Shown one piece after another: positions 1-8,004 of a stretch of DNA of 63,648 bases. Position 1 is the stretch's first letter. Each line of letters opens with the position of its first letter. The stretch comes from Hyphomicrobiales bacterium. Its GTDB lineage: Bacteria > Pseudomonadota > Alphaproteobacteria > Rhizobiales > RI-29. The notes beneath the pieces were generated by a model, which saw only the letters and a program-made list of their open reading frames with translations, did no database searches and had not been told where the DNA came from. Location of the stretch: positions 1 to 63,648 of the forward strand of contig WGLQ01000021.1 of NCBI GenBank assembly GCA_016125495.1, given 5' to 3'. A program made the position numbers and the translations under genes.

Positions 1-1
1 C

Positions 2-663
<662 letters not shown>

Positions 664-664
<1 letters not shown>

Positions 665-855
665 TGGAACGGCCCGTGGCGGTGCGCGTCGAGGACGCTG
701 TCAACAGCGTCTGCCCATGGTCGGGCAAGCCGATCGTGGCCGATGCGCTCACCCGCTACCGGGGACGTGTCGTCGGGTTCTGCAATCCCGGCTGCAAGGA
801 CAAGTTCGAGGCGGCCGTCGAGGCATTCGAGGCCGCGATCGCGGAGGCTGGTTGA
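664..855 (+). CDS. Small three-Cys TRASH/YHS-like protein inside the atp operon
   Basis: A 63-residue protein set between atpD and atpC, starting inside the atpD stop (TGATG) and ending 2 bases before atpC, so it belongs to the operon. Cys17 lies in CPWSGKPI, and Cys40 and Cys44 lie in GFCNPGCKDKF. This spacing and the following Lys/Phe-rich helix resemble the YHS/TRASH metal-binding knuckle (CPV.G..., FC...C...F). The rest is an acidic Ala-rich helix. No signal peptide or membrane segment is visible, so it should be cytoplasmic. It is not a standard ATP synthase subunit. A role in metal handling or in regulating the enzyme is only a guess from position. Confidence 0.8.
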
Positions 856-857
856 GC

Positions 858-1256
858 ATGGCACGGACCTTCAAATTCGAGCTGGTCTCGCCGGAACGCC
901 TGCTGCTGTCGGCAAACGCCACCGAGGCGGTGGTGCCGGGGGCGGAGGGCCTCTTCATGGTGCTTCCCCTGCACGCACCGATGCTCTCGACCTTGCGAGC
1001 CGGCGTCATCGACGTGAAGACGGAGGACGGGGGCGAGCGGCGTTTCTTCGTGCGCTCGGGGCTGGCGGAAGTGAGCGGCGACAGCCTCACCATTCTGGCG
1101 CAGCGCTCGGTCGATCTCGATGCGATCGACAAGGGGTGGCTCGCCCAGGAGATCAAGAACGCCGAAGAGGATCTCGCCGACGCCGACAGCGACGACAAGC
1201 GCGGCGCCGCGCAGCATGCGCTCGAGCGCCTCAAGGCCATCGAGGCGTCGCTCTAG
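858..1256 (+). CDS. atpC: F1F0 ATP synthase subunit epsilon
   Basis: A 132-residue epsilon subunit of the F1 central stalk, which links rotation to catalysis and can inhibit ATP hydrolysis. The N-terminal beta-sandwich (about residues 1-85, with VPGAEGLFMVLPLHAPML) and a short helical C-terminus rich in Asp, Glu and Lys are both present, and the length is normal. ATG at 858 is chosen because it lies 2 bases after the preceding stop and matches the family start MARTFKFELVSPE. It is the last gene of the operon; rppH converges on it from the other strand about 30 bases downstream. Confidence 0.97.
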   Translation: MARTFKFELVSPERLLLSANATEAVVPGAEGLFMVLPLHAPMLSTLRAGVIDVKTEDGGERRFFVRSGLAEVSGDSLTILAQRSVDLDAIDKGWLAQEIKNAEEDLADADSDDKRGAAQHALERLKAIEASL

Positions 1257-1287
1257 GCGTCGATGAGCGAAGTCGCGCCGATCGTCG

Positions 1288-1797
1288 TCAGCGCGCGAGC
1301 AGGTGCCGGAACTCCTCGAGCACGCGCGCATAGACCTCGCGCTTGAACGGCACGATGATTTCCAGAAGCTCGTCGGGGTGGGCCCATCGCCAGGCGTCGA
1401 ATTCGGGCGCGTGACCGGGCGGCGCGAGATCGATCTCGCTTTCGTTGCCGACGAAGCGCATTGCAATCCACTTCTGCTTCTGTCCGCGATAGCGGCCTTG
1501 CAACGCCTTGCCGAGCAGGTGGGGCGGCAGGTCGTAGTGCAGCCATCCGGCGCTCTCGGCGGCGATCTCGACCGAGCGGATGCCAGTCTCCTCGGCGAGT
1601 TCCCGGCGGGCGGCGGCGTGCGTGTCCTCGCCTTCGTCGATGCCACCTTGGGGCATTTGCCAGAGGGCGCTCGGCTCGTGCTCGTCGTGGGGTTTTGGAA
1701 TGCGCCGGCCGATCCAAACGAAGCCCACGGTGCTCACGACGAGGCAGCCGACGCACGGGCGATAGCCGTCCGGGGCGGCAATTCCGTTCTTGTTCAT
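1288..1797 (-). CDS. rppH: RNA pyrophosphohydrolase (Nudix)
   Basis: Removes pyrophosphate from the 5' triphosphate end of RNA, a step that opens mRNA to decay. The product is 169 residues, the usual size for alphaproteobacterial RppH. The Nudix box spans residues 51-73 and fits GX5EX7REUXEEXGU: G51, E57, R65, E66, E69, E70, G72. The stretch QGRYRGQKQKW is also typical. ATG at 1797 has GGGAG about ten bases upstream; the frame stays open far upstream but only as an accidental extension. It is the last gene of the long minus-strand block and converges on atpC, a neighbourhood common in Hyphomicrobiales. Confidence 0.95.
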   Translation of the reverse strand: MNKNGIAAPDGYRPCVGCLVVSTVGFVWIGRRIPKPHDEHEPSALWQMPQGGIDEGEDTHAAARRELAEETGIRSVEIAAESAGWLHYDLPPHLLGKALQGRYRGQKQKWIAMRFVGNESEIDLAPPGHAPEFDAWRWAHPDELLEIIVPFKREVYARVLEEFRHLLAR

Positions 1798-1835
1798 TAT
1801 GCCCGACTCCCGGATGTGGCCCATTGGCCTTGGAC

Positions 1836-3032
1836 CTAACGCGCGGGCCCGACATGGGGCGAGCGGCGCCCCGCGGCTGGCTCGTCGGCGCGGCGCCTCC
1901 CGACACCGAACACGACGACAGCGAGCGCAACGCCGGCGGCAAGGACCGACAGACCGATCAATGGCCGGTAGGCGAGCCAGCCGAGCGCGATCGTCAGCGA
2001 TCCGAGCAGCAGGGTCAAAACCAGGGCGATGACCCCGGTTCCGGCGCGGATGATGCGGCCGACCAGGGGCACGACATCGCCGAGGACGCCGAGGACGCGC
2101 AGGAGCAGAATGAACCCGAAGAAGAGGGCGATCAGCCCGACCACACGCAAAACCCAGGTCAGGGCATTGTTGCCGGCAATGGCGTCCGCGAACATGTTGG
2201 CCGCTGTCATGATGCCGGACTTCAACAGCAGGATCGTGCGTCCGTTGCTGGTCGTGTAGGGCGTCAGGGCGCCGGATCGCTGCGCGCCGACGCCGCTCGC
2301 ATCGGCGACGATGGAATGGCGATAGGAGATGCGCAGATCGCCGACGACGGGGGTCTTGGGGTCGCGCGTCATCAGCACGACGCCGTCGACGAGGTGGCTC
2401 GGGCGACTGTAGGAGAGCCTCGTCGTAATGCGGTCGACGGCGGCCTGATCGAGCGGCAGCGCCGTCGACGAACCGAGACCGGCCGCCTCCCGTGCCGGCA
2501 GGGCGAAGGCTCCGATCCTGGCGTCGGTGGTCGGAAACACCTCGCCTTCGATCGGGAAGGTCGGATTTTCGTGCCCAGCCGGCACCTTGAAGCCCGAGGA
2601 CGCGATCGGACGGTCCGACCAGGTCAGTTCGTAGCGGTAGGTCGTCACCGTTTCCTCGCCGCCGCCGAGCTTGGTGCGGGTCTCGGAGCTTCGGACCTCC
2701 TGCCATTGGTACATCTCGACCACGCGCTCGAGGCGCACGGCGCCAGGTGCGGTGATGGCGAGGCGGCGGTCCTCGGGGTCCGCGCCGAGCACGAGGGGGC
2801 CGGCAATGTGCACCAAGCGGCCTTCGAGCGTCGGGTCGAGGCGCGCGGCATCGATCTCGAGCACAACACCGGCGCCTTCCTCGAGGGCGCGATGGGTGTT
2901 GATCGCGCGGCCCTCGTTCCAGAACAGCCCGATGAGCGAGGCGATGAGCAGCACGAGGCCGATCGCCATGCCACTGAAGGCGCCGCCGAGGCGGGAGAAC
3001 CAGGAACGGGACGTGCGTTCGGTGTATGCCAT
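1836..3032 (-). CDS. TMEM43 (LUMA) family membrane protein
   Basis: A 398-residue membrane protein with one hydrophobic segment near residues 21-38, a soluble middle domain of about 240 residues, and a block of hydrophobic segments from about residue 287 to 380. The architecture and motifs such as LFWNEGRA near the N-terminus, VEMYQWQE and the ISYR stretch before the C-terminal membrane block match the TMEM43 family, known from animals as the nuclear-envelope protein LUMA. The function in bacteria is not established. It lies between a Pro-rich protein and rppH; the 169-base gap upstream may hold its own promoter. ATG at 3032 starts the first plausible membrane topology. Confidence 0.82.
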   Translation of the reverse strand: MAYTERTSRSWFSRLGGAFSGMAIGLVLLIASLIGLFWNEGRAINTHRALEEGAGVVLEIDAARLDPTLEGRLVHIAGPLVLGADPEDRRLAITAPGAVRLERVVEMYQWQEVRSSETRTKLGGGEETVTTYRYELTWSDRPIASSGFKVPAGHENPTFPIEGEVFPTTDARIGAFALPAREAAGLGSSTALPLDQAAVDRITTRLSYSRPSHLVDGVVLMTRDPKTPVVGDLRISYRHSIVADASGVGAQRSGALTPYTTSNGRTILLLKSGIMTAANMFADAIAGNNALTWVLRVVGLIALFFGFILLLRVLGVLGDVVPLVGRIIRAGTGVIALVLTLLLGSLTIALGWLAYRPLIGLSVLAAGVALAVVVFGVGRRRADEPAAGRRSPHVGPAR

Positions 3033-3178
3033 GGGTGCAACCTTCGAGCGAGGTAACAGGCGTGTCGCCGTGCGCGCCTTGACCGTCCGAGCGATCGGAC
3101 GATGGCGGACAATAGCCTGTCCGCGGCCCGACGGCGAGAGGTGGCGGGCGCACGCCGGGTGCGGTGAACACGTTGCCG

Positions 3179-3201
3179 GGCGATCGAACGAAGGGATCGC
3201 C
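3179..3201 (-). terminator. Hairpin directly after the Pro-rich gene
   Basis: A perfect 7-bp inverted repeat (GGCGATC / GATCGCC, 9-base loop) begins at the base after the minus-strand stop codon at 3202-3204. No clear U tract follows. It could be a weak terminator or an mRNA 3' stabiliser. A second hairpin, CGTCCGA-GCGA-TCGGACG, lies at 3084-3101 in the same gap. Confidence 0.35.
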
Positions 3202-3705
3202 TCAGTTGGTCGAGGGCGGAATGCTCACCGTTATGCCGTCGAAGCCACTGATCGAGACGCCGGCCGGTAGATCGAGGTTGCGCGGCTGTGTCGCTGGCGT
3301 CGGAGCGGGCGCGATGGTGACGGTGGTGGGGCGGGACGGGTTCGGTGCCGCGTTGGTGGTCCCTGCCGGCGGGGCTTGCAGGCCGCTGGCGGCGGGTTCG
3401 CTCTGGCGCAGGCCCGTGGTCACGATGATTTCCGGCGAAGATGCACCCGGCGTGGCGGTCGGCGTCGGGGTGACGGGCGAAGGTCGTGGAGCCGGGCGTT
3501 CCGCTTGCGCCGCCGAAGGCGCAGGGGCGACTGGCGGCTGGCTGCGCGGGGCGGCGTTCGCGGAAGCGGTGGCTTCCGGGGGCTCGATCCGCGCACTCGC
3601 CAGTGTCGGGCGCTCGGCATCGACCGTCGGTTCGAACGAGATGTAGACCGCGAGAGCAAGGGCGGCGGCCAGCACGAGCACCGTTCCAAAGAGGAGAGAT
3701 CGCAT
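3202..3705 (-). CDS. Pro/Ala-rich membrane-anchored protein, unknown function
   Basis: I do not recognise this 167-residue protein. It has an N-terminal hydrophobic segment (residues 4-22), followed by about 110 residues of low-complexity Pro/Ala/Thr sequence, and ends with a short more ordered tail (ISGFDGITVSIPPS). This suggests an inner-membrane anchor with a flexible periplasmic extension. ATG at 3705 is chosen because GAGGGGAC lies just upstream and the hydrophobic segment begins at once; the frame is open up to 3774 but without a good start. It follows ctpA after 260 bases and precedes the TMEM43 homologue. Confidence 0.6.
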   Translation of the reverse strand: MRSLLFGTVLVLAAALALAVYISFEPTVDAERPTLASARIEPPEATASANAAPRSQPPVAPAPSAAQAERPAPRPSPVTPTPTATPGASSPEIIVTTGLRQSEPAASGLQAPPAGTTNAAPNPSRPTTVTIAPAPTPATQPRNLDLPAGVSISGFDGITVSIPPSTN

Positions 3706-3965
3706 GGCAGTCCCCTCGATGCGGGATCGCGAGACCCCTTGAGATTCCGAGCCGTGACCGGCCTCGACGTCCACCTTTCAGGGAGCACCGCCGACGGCAC
3801 CTCGCCGCCGGGTCACTCGCCAATCATCGTGTTCCAGCCCGCATTGTTGACCGCGGGACATCGTCAAATGCACGGTCGTGGCCGACGAGCCCACGCCCGC
3901 CGGCCACGAACGAATTCATCATCGCGCCCTCGGCCACCGATATCGACCGAGCGAGGGGGCGCCGA

Positions 3966-5327
3966 TCAATTGGGCACGGCCGTCGCCGGCTTCTCCGGGG
4001 TCGCGGTCGTGGTGTCCACCGTTTGCGTCGGCACGACCTTGCCGCGGATGAAATCCAGCGCATAGCGCAATTGCACATCCTGCTCGCGGTCGCGCGGGAC
4101 ATAGGCCGAGGAACCGGATTCCTCGTCGCCATCCTCGCTGTTCAGGTGGCCGCGCAGGCTCGCCTCGCCACGGGGGCGCTGCTGGTTGGCGGCCGTGGTC
4201 TGCATTTCCTCCGGCAGCGGCTGTTCGACACGCACCGTCGGGACGATGCCCTTGGCCTGGATCGAGCGGCCCGACGGAGTGTAGTAGCGCGCGGTCGTCA
4301 GCCGGATCGCGCCATTCGGGCCGAGCGGAATGATCGTCTGCACCGATCCCTTACCGAACGAGCGGGTGCCGATGACGGTGGCGCGCTGATGGTCCTGCAG
4401 GGCGCCTGCCACGATCTCCGAAGCCGAAGCCGAGCCGCCGTTGATGAGAATGACCAGCTTCTTGCCCTCGGTCAGATCACCCGGCTGGGCGTTGGAACGC
4501 TGGGTCTCGTCCTTGTTGCGCCCCCGCGTCAGCACGATGGCACCCTTCTCGAGGAAGGTGTCGGAAACCGCGATCGCCTGATCGAGCAGGCCGCCCGGGT
4601 TGTTCCGCAAGTCGATGATGAAGCCCTGCAGCGCGCCGCCGGCCTCCTTCTTCAAGCGCGCGATGGCCGAGGTCAGCATCTCGTTGGTGCGCTCGTTGAA
4701 GGTGGTGATGCGGATGTAGCCGACGTCGGTGCCCTCGAGGTTGCCGCGCACCGGGTTGATGCGGATGATGTCGCGCTTGATGCTGATGAACAGCGGCTCT
4801 TCGTTGCCCTTGCGGAGCACGGTGAGCTTGATGATCGAGTTGCGCGGCCCGCGCATCTTCTCGACCGCCTGTTCGAGCGTCAGGCCCTGAATGTTCTCGT
4901 CGTCGAGGTGGGTGATGAGGTCGTTGGCGAGAATACCCGCGGCCTCGGCCGGCGTACCCTCGATCGGCGCGACCACCTTGACCACGCCGTTTTCCATCGT
5001 GACCTCGATGCCGAGGCCACCGAACTCCCCGCGCGTCTGCACCTGCATGTCGCGGAAATGCTTCGGGTTGAGGTAGGCCGAGTGCGGATCGAGCGCGCTC
5101 AACATGCCGTTGATGGCATTCTCCACCAGCTCGCTGTCGACCGGCTTTTCGACGTAGTCGGCGCGCACGCGCTCGAAGACTTCACCGAAAAGATCGAGCT
5201 GGCGATAGATGTCGGTGTTGGCCGCGACCGCGATCGGTGAGCGGGCGATGTTGAACGCGGTCGTGCTTGCGGCGGCGATCGCCATGATCACGAAAGCCCA
5301 GAATGCAAATTCAGGTTTACGGCTCAT
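3966..5327 (-). CDS. ctpA: Carboxy-terminal processing peptidase, S41 family
   Basis: A periplasmic serine protease that trims proteins at their C-termini; relatives act on envelope and peptidoglycan enzymes. The product is 453 residues. It has an N-terminal membrane segment or signal (about 8-28), a PDZ domain (about 95-175), and the S41 core with NGGSASASE, in which Ser301 is the expected nucleophile, and FGKGSVQ, in which Lys326 is the general base. The tail beyond about 375 is variable and Glu/Asp-rich. The start ATG overlaps the stop of the upstream EnvC-like gene (ATGA), so both are made together, which fits the common pairing of M23-like activators with Ctp proteases. Confidence 0.95.
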   Translation of the reverse strand: MSRKPEFAFWAFVIMAIAAASTTAFNIARSPIAVAANTDIYRQLDLFGEVFERVRADYVEKPVDSELVENAINGMLSALDPHSAYLNPKHFRDMQVQTRGEFGGLGIEVTMENGVVKVVAPIEGTPAEAAGILANDLITHLDDENIQGLTLEQAVEKMRGPRNSIIKLTVLRKGNEEPLFISIKRDIIRINPVRGNLEGTDVGYIRITTFNERTNEMLTSAIARLKKEAGGALQGFIIDLRNNPGGLLDQAIAVSDTFLEKGAIVLTRGRNKDETQRSNAQPGDLTEGKKLVILINGGSASASEIVAGALQDHQRATVIGTRSFGKGSVQTIIPLGPNGAIRLTTARYYTPSGRSIQAKGIVPTVRVEQPLPEEMQTTAANQQRPRGEASLRGHLNSEDGDEESGSSAYVPRDREQDVQLRYALDFIRGKVVPTQTVDTTTATPEKPATAVPN

Positions 5328-6742
5328 CCTTGCACCTTTCGCGGGCTCTCCGCCCACCATGGGTCGGGATCGATTGGCTTGCCCTTGCGACGAAATTCCA
5401 CGTAGACGATCGGCGGTTCCTCGTCGCCCGCCTCGGCGGTCCGGGGCGGCATGCGTCCGACCGGCTCGCCCGAAAGCACGAACTGGCCAACGACGACGTC
5501 GATCGACGACAGACCGGCCAGTAGAACATGATACCCGCCGCCGGCATTGATTATCAAGAGCTCGCCGTAGCTCAGGAAGGGTCCGGCATAGATCACCCAA
5601 CCATCGTTCGGTGACGTAATCTGGGCGCCGTGGCGGGTCTCGAGGGCAATTCCCTGTGAAGTGCTGCCGTGCGGAGTCTTGTCGCCGAAGCCCCAGAGGC
5701 GCGTGCCGCTCGCCGGCAGGGGAAGGGCGCCCTGGGCCTTGGCGAAGGGGAGCGCCGGCTTGATGCGACCCGGGTTGAGCATGGCGGTGCGCACATTGCC
5801 TTCGCCGATGCTATCGTAGACGGGTTCTGCGGGAGCGCTCGGGGCGGCGCCGGTGCCGGCGGCCGGCGGCGCCGGCGTACTCGGAGGCGTGGCGACCGCC
5901 TCGCCCGCCGGGGCGGCCTCCGCGGCAGCGGCGAGTTCGCTCTCGTAGGCGCCGAGGCCGGCGTTGTCGGCGACGGCCCGGTCGAGCTTGCCGATCAACT
6001 CATTGAGGTTGCCGACCGAGCGGCGGTATTCGTCCGAGAGGCGTCTGATCTCGGCCAATTCGGTCTGGGTGTCGACGAGCCGTGTGCGCTTGGTCTCCAA
6101 GAGCCCGGCAATCTCGGCCCGGGCCGTGCGCAGGCGGTCGGTCTCGGCCCGAAGCTGGCGGGTCCGCGTCTCGTACTCGGCTACCACCCTGCTCAACTCG
6201 TCGATCTGCATGGCGAGCGCGTCGGCCTTCTGGCGGAGTTCCGGGAATACGCGTGAGAGCAGCATGGCGCTGCGCACCATGGCGAGCGCGTCGGCTTCGG
6301 GGGTCGCGATCACGGGAGGCGGGTTCCGCCCCATGCGCTGGAGGGCCGCAAGGAGGCGACTGAGATTGCGATGCTCCTGCCGCAGGGCGGTGATCCGGTT
6401 CTGGCGCTGCTCGGAAAGTTCGCCGAGGCGGCCTTCCAACTCGCTCAGCTTGCCTTCGCCCTCTTGGATCTGCCTCGCGATCTCGATGAGCTGGCCGTTG
6501 ATGGCCGCGCGTTCGCGCTCGAGGGCGAGGGCATCGCTCGCCAGATTGCGTTCGCGCGCCAGCGTTTCGCGAAGCTGCTCCTCGGTCTGACCGAGGCGGG
6601 CGCGAGCGTTGTCTGGATCGGTGGGCAGGGTCTCGGCCTGGGAGAAGGAGGCCATGGAAAGCGATAGCGCGACACCCGCCACCAAGGCGACCAGCAACCG
6701 CCGCGGGTCACCGTTGGGACGAGGCCGTGCCGATCGAAGCAT
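5324..6742 (-). CDS. envC: EnvC-like murein hydrolase activator with degenerate LytM (M23) domain
   Basis: A 472-residue secreted protein: signal peptide to about residue 36, long coiled coils (about 42-130 and 150-265), an Ala/Pro-rich linker, and a C-terminal LytM/M23 fold (about 345-465). In active M23 peptidases zinc is held by HxxxD and HxH; here the matching places read SQGIALE and VYVEF, so the ligands are missing. This is the pattern of EnvC, which does not cut peptidoglycan but switches on cell-division amidases. ATG at 6742 gives the best signal peptide. It is followed by ctpA with a 4-base overlap. Confidence 0.88.
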   Translation of the reverse strand: MLRSARPRPNGDPRRLLVALVAGVALSLSMASFSQAETLPTDPDNARARLGQTEEQLRETLARERNLASDALALERERAAINGQLIEIARQIQEGEGKLSELEGRLGELSEQRQNRITALRQEHRNLSRLLAALQRMGRNPPPVIATPEADALAMVRSAMLLSRVFPELRQKADALAMQIDELSRVVAEYETRTRQLRAETDRLRTARAEIAGLLETKRTRLVDTQTELAEIRRLSDEYRRSVGNLNELIGKLDRAVADNAGLGAYESELAAAAEAAPAGEAVATPPSTPAPPAAGTGAAPSAPAEPVYDSIGEGNVRTAMLNPGRIKPALPFAKAQGALPLPASGTRLWGFGDKTPHGSTSQGIALETRHGAQITSPNDGWVIYAGPFLSYGELLIINAGGGYHVLLAGLSSIDVVVGQFVLSGEPVGRMPPRTAEAGDEEPPIVYVEFRRKGKPIDPDPWWAESPRKVQG

Positions 6743-6900
6743 GCTGGTGTCCTGTTGGCGGGATGCAGGTGTTAACGGTTCGCAGAGCTTCCTTGCCAAA
6801 CGATTAAGGCGAAGGTCGCACGATGGCCAGGGCGCCGACCGCATGTCGTGCCGGGGTGTGGGTTGCGTTGGCGCACCGCCGGGATCTGCGCGGGCGAACG

Positions 6901-7383
6901 TCACTCGCGGTGGTAGGGATGGCCCGCCAGGATGGTCAGCGAGCGATAGATCTGCTCGAGCAGGACGATGCGGGCGAGGCCGTGGGGCAAGGTGAGGCGG
7001 CCGAGCGAAAGCACGAGGTCGGCGCCTGCCACGAGTTCGCTCGCAAGGCCGTCCGCGCCTCCGATGAGCAACTGGATCTCGCGATCCCCCCGGTCGCGTC
7101 GCCGAGCGAATTCGCTGGCGAGGCCGGCGCTCGTCAGTTCGATGCCCTTTTCGTCCAGGGCGACGATCGAGGTCGGTTCGATGCGCTGTGGCAGGAGGCG
7201 CGCCGCCTCGTCGGCCCTTCGCGCGTCTACTACCGCGGCCCGGCCTTCCGGCAGTTCCACGACGTCGGGGCCCGAAAACCCCTGGCCTCGGGCAATGCGG
7301 TTCGCGCGCTCCCTGTAGTGCTCGGCGAGCGCCTGCTCGGGGCCGCGCTTCAATCGACCGACGACGCGCAACTGAAGATGCAT
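6901..7383 (-). CDS. rlmH: 23S rRNA (pseudouridine1915-N3)-methyltransferase
   Basis: Methylates pseudouridine 1915 in helix 69 of 23S rRNA on assembled 70S ribosomes, using S-adenosylmethionine. The product is 160 residues, normal for the family. It has the SPOUT knot features: LLIGGADGL near residue 105 for cofactor binding, and the C-terminal stretch LSLGRLTLPH...YRSLTILAGHPYHRE. ATG at 7383 (MHLQLRVVGRLK) fits the family start; longer readings add only low-complexity Arg-rich sequence. It follows rsfS by 75 bases, the usual pairing in many proteobacteria. Confidence 0.95.
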   Translation of the reverse strand: MHLQLRVVGRLKRGPEQALAEHYRERANRIARGQGFSGPDVVELPEGRAAVVDARRADEAARLLPQRIEPTSIVALDEKGIELTSAGLASEFARRRDRGDREIQLLIGGADGLASELVAGADLVLSLGRLTLPHGLARIVLLEQIYRSLTILAGHPYHRE

Positions 7384-7458
7384 CCGCGTCTGCCCCCGTC
7401 GACCCCGGCCGGTCGTCCCGCGGGCCCGATCACGGACGCCGCGCCGCACATCCGATGG

Positions 7459-7869
7459 TCAGGAGACGAGCGGATCGCCCGGTCGGTCGAGGCTCCACAT
7501 CTTCTCGATGTTGTAGAACTCGCGAACCTCTGGCCGGAAGATGTGGACGATCACGTCGCCGGTGTCGATCAGCACCCAGTCGCAATGGGGTAGCCCCTCG
7601 ACACGGACGCGGCCGTAGCCGCCATCCTTCAGCGCCTTCTGCAGCTGGTCCGCGAGGGCGCCGACGTGACGTTGCGAGCGGCCGGAAGCGACGACCATCT
7701 GATCGCCGATCGACGACTTGCCCACGAGATCGATTGTGACGATGTCCTCGGCCTTGCCCGACGATAGGGTTTCGAGGATCAGCTCAAGCACGGCGGACGC
7801 GCCCAACGACGGAGTCATCGAACTGTCCGCGACAACGGCGTTAGCGCCGTCCGATGCGAGATGTGGCAT
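7459..7869 (-). CDS. rsfS: Ribosome silencing factor RsfS (Iojap family)
   Basis: Binds ribosomal protein L14 and blocks joining of the subunits when nutrients are short. The 136-residue product shows the DUF143/Iojap core: AEDIVTIDLVGKSSIGDQMVVASGRS, then HVGALADQL and the end of the domain with DWVLIDTGDVIVHIFRPEVREFYNIEKMW (given here as motifs, not a full alignment). ATG at 7869 is preferred; a TTG at 7929 would add 20 residues without family resemblance, and an internal ATG at 7818 would give a shorter form. It sits between pgi and rlmH; nadD, its usual upstream neighbour, is about 5 kb away because cysD-cysNC-pgi intervene. Confidence 0.92.
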   Translation of the reverse strand: MPHLASDGANAVVADSSMTPSLGASAVLELILETLSSGKAEDIVTIDLVGKSSIGDQMVVASGRSQRHVGALADQLQKALKDGGYGRVRVEGLPHCDWVLIDTGDVIVHIFRPEVREFYNIEKMWSLDRPGDPLVS

Positions 7870-8004
7870 ATTCGGGTTTATGTCCCTGCCTTTCCACACG
7901 AGGGCCGGCTCGGCGAGCGGCCCGTTCAACGCCGCGTTCGCGACGTCTGCATAGATAAAGCGCGAAGGGCGAGCGAATCAATAGCCGCGTGCATTGGCCG
8001 GTCA

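Noticed and set aside
1461-3056. 531-codon open frame on the plus strand opposite rppH and the TMEM43 gene
   Set aside because: Low-complexity Arg/Gly/Asp-rich product without motifs; high GC content keeps antisense frames open. The minus-strand genes are clear families.
1798-3171. In-frame upstream extension of rppH to 627 codons
   Set aside because: The extension is an accidental open frame across the TMEM43 gene; Nudix enzymes of this type start at the ATG at 1797.
3486-5240. 584-codon plus-strand frame opposite ctpA
   Set aside because: Antisense shadow of a full-length S41 protease; composition is Arg-rich and no start site is good.
7870-7929. TTG start at 7929 for rsfS
   Set aside because: It adds 20 residues unlike the family; the ATG at 7869 is nearer to usual RsfS length.
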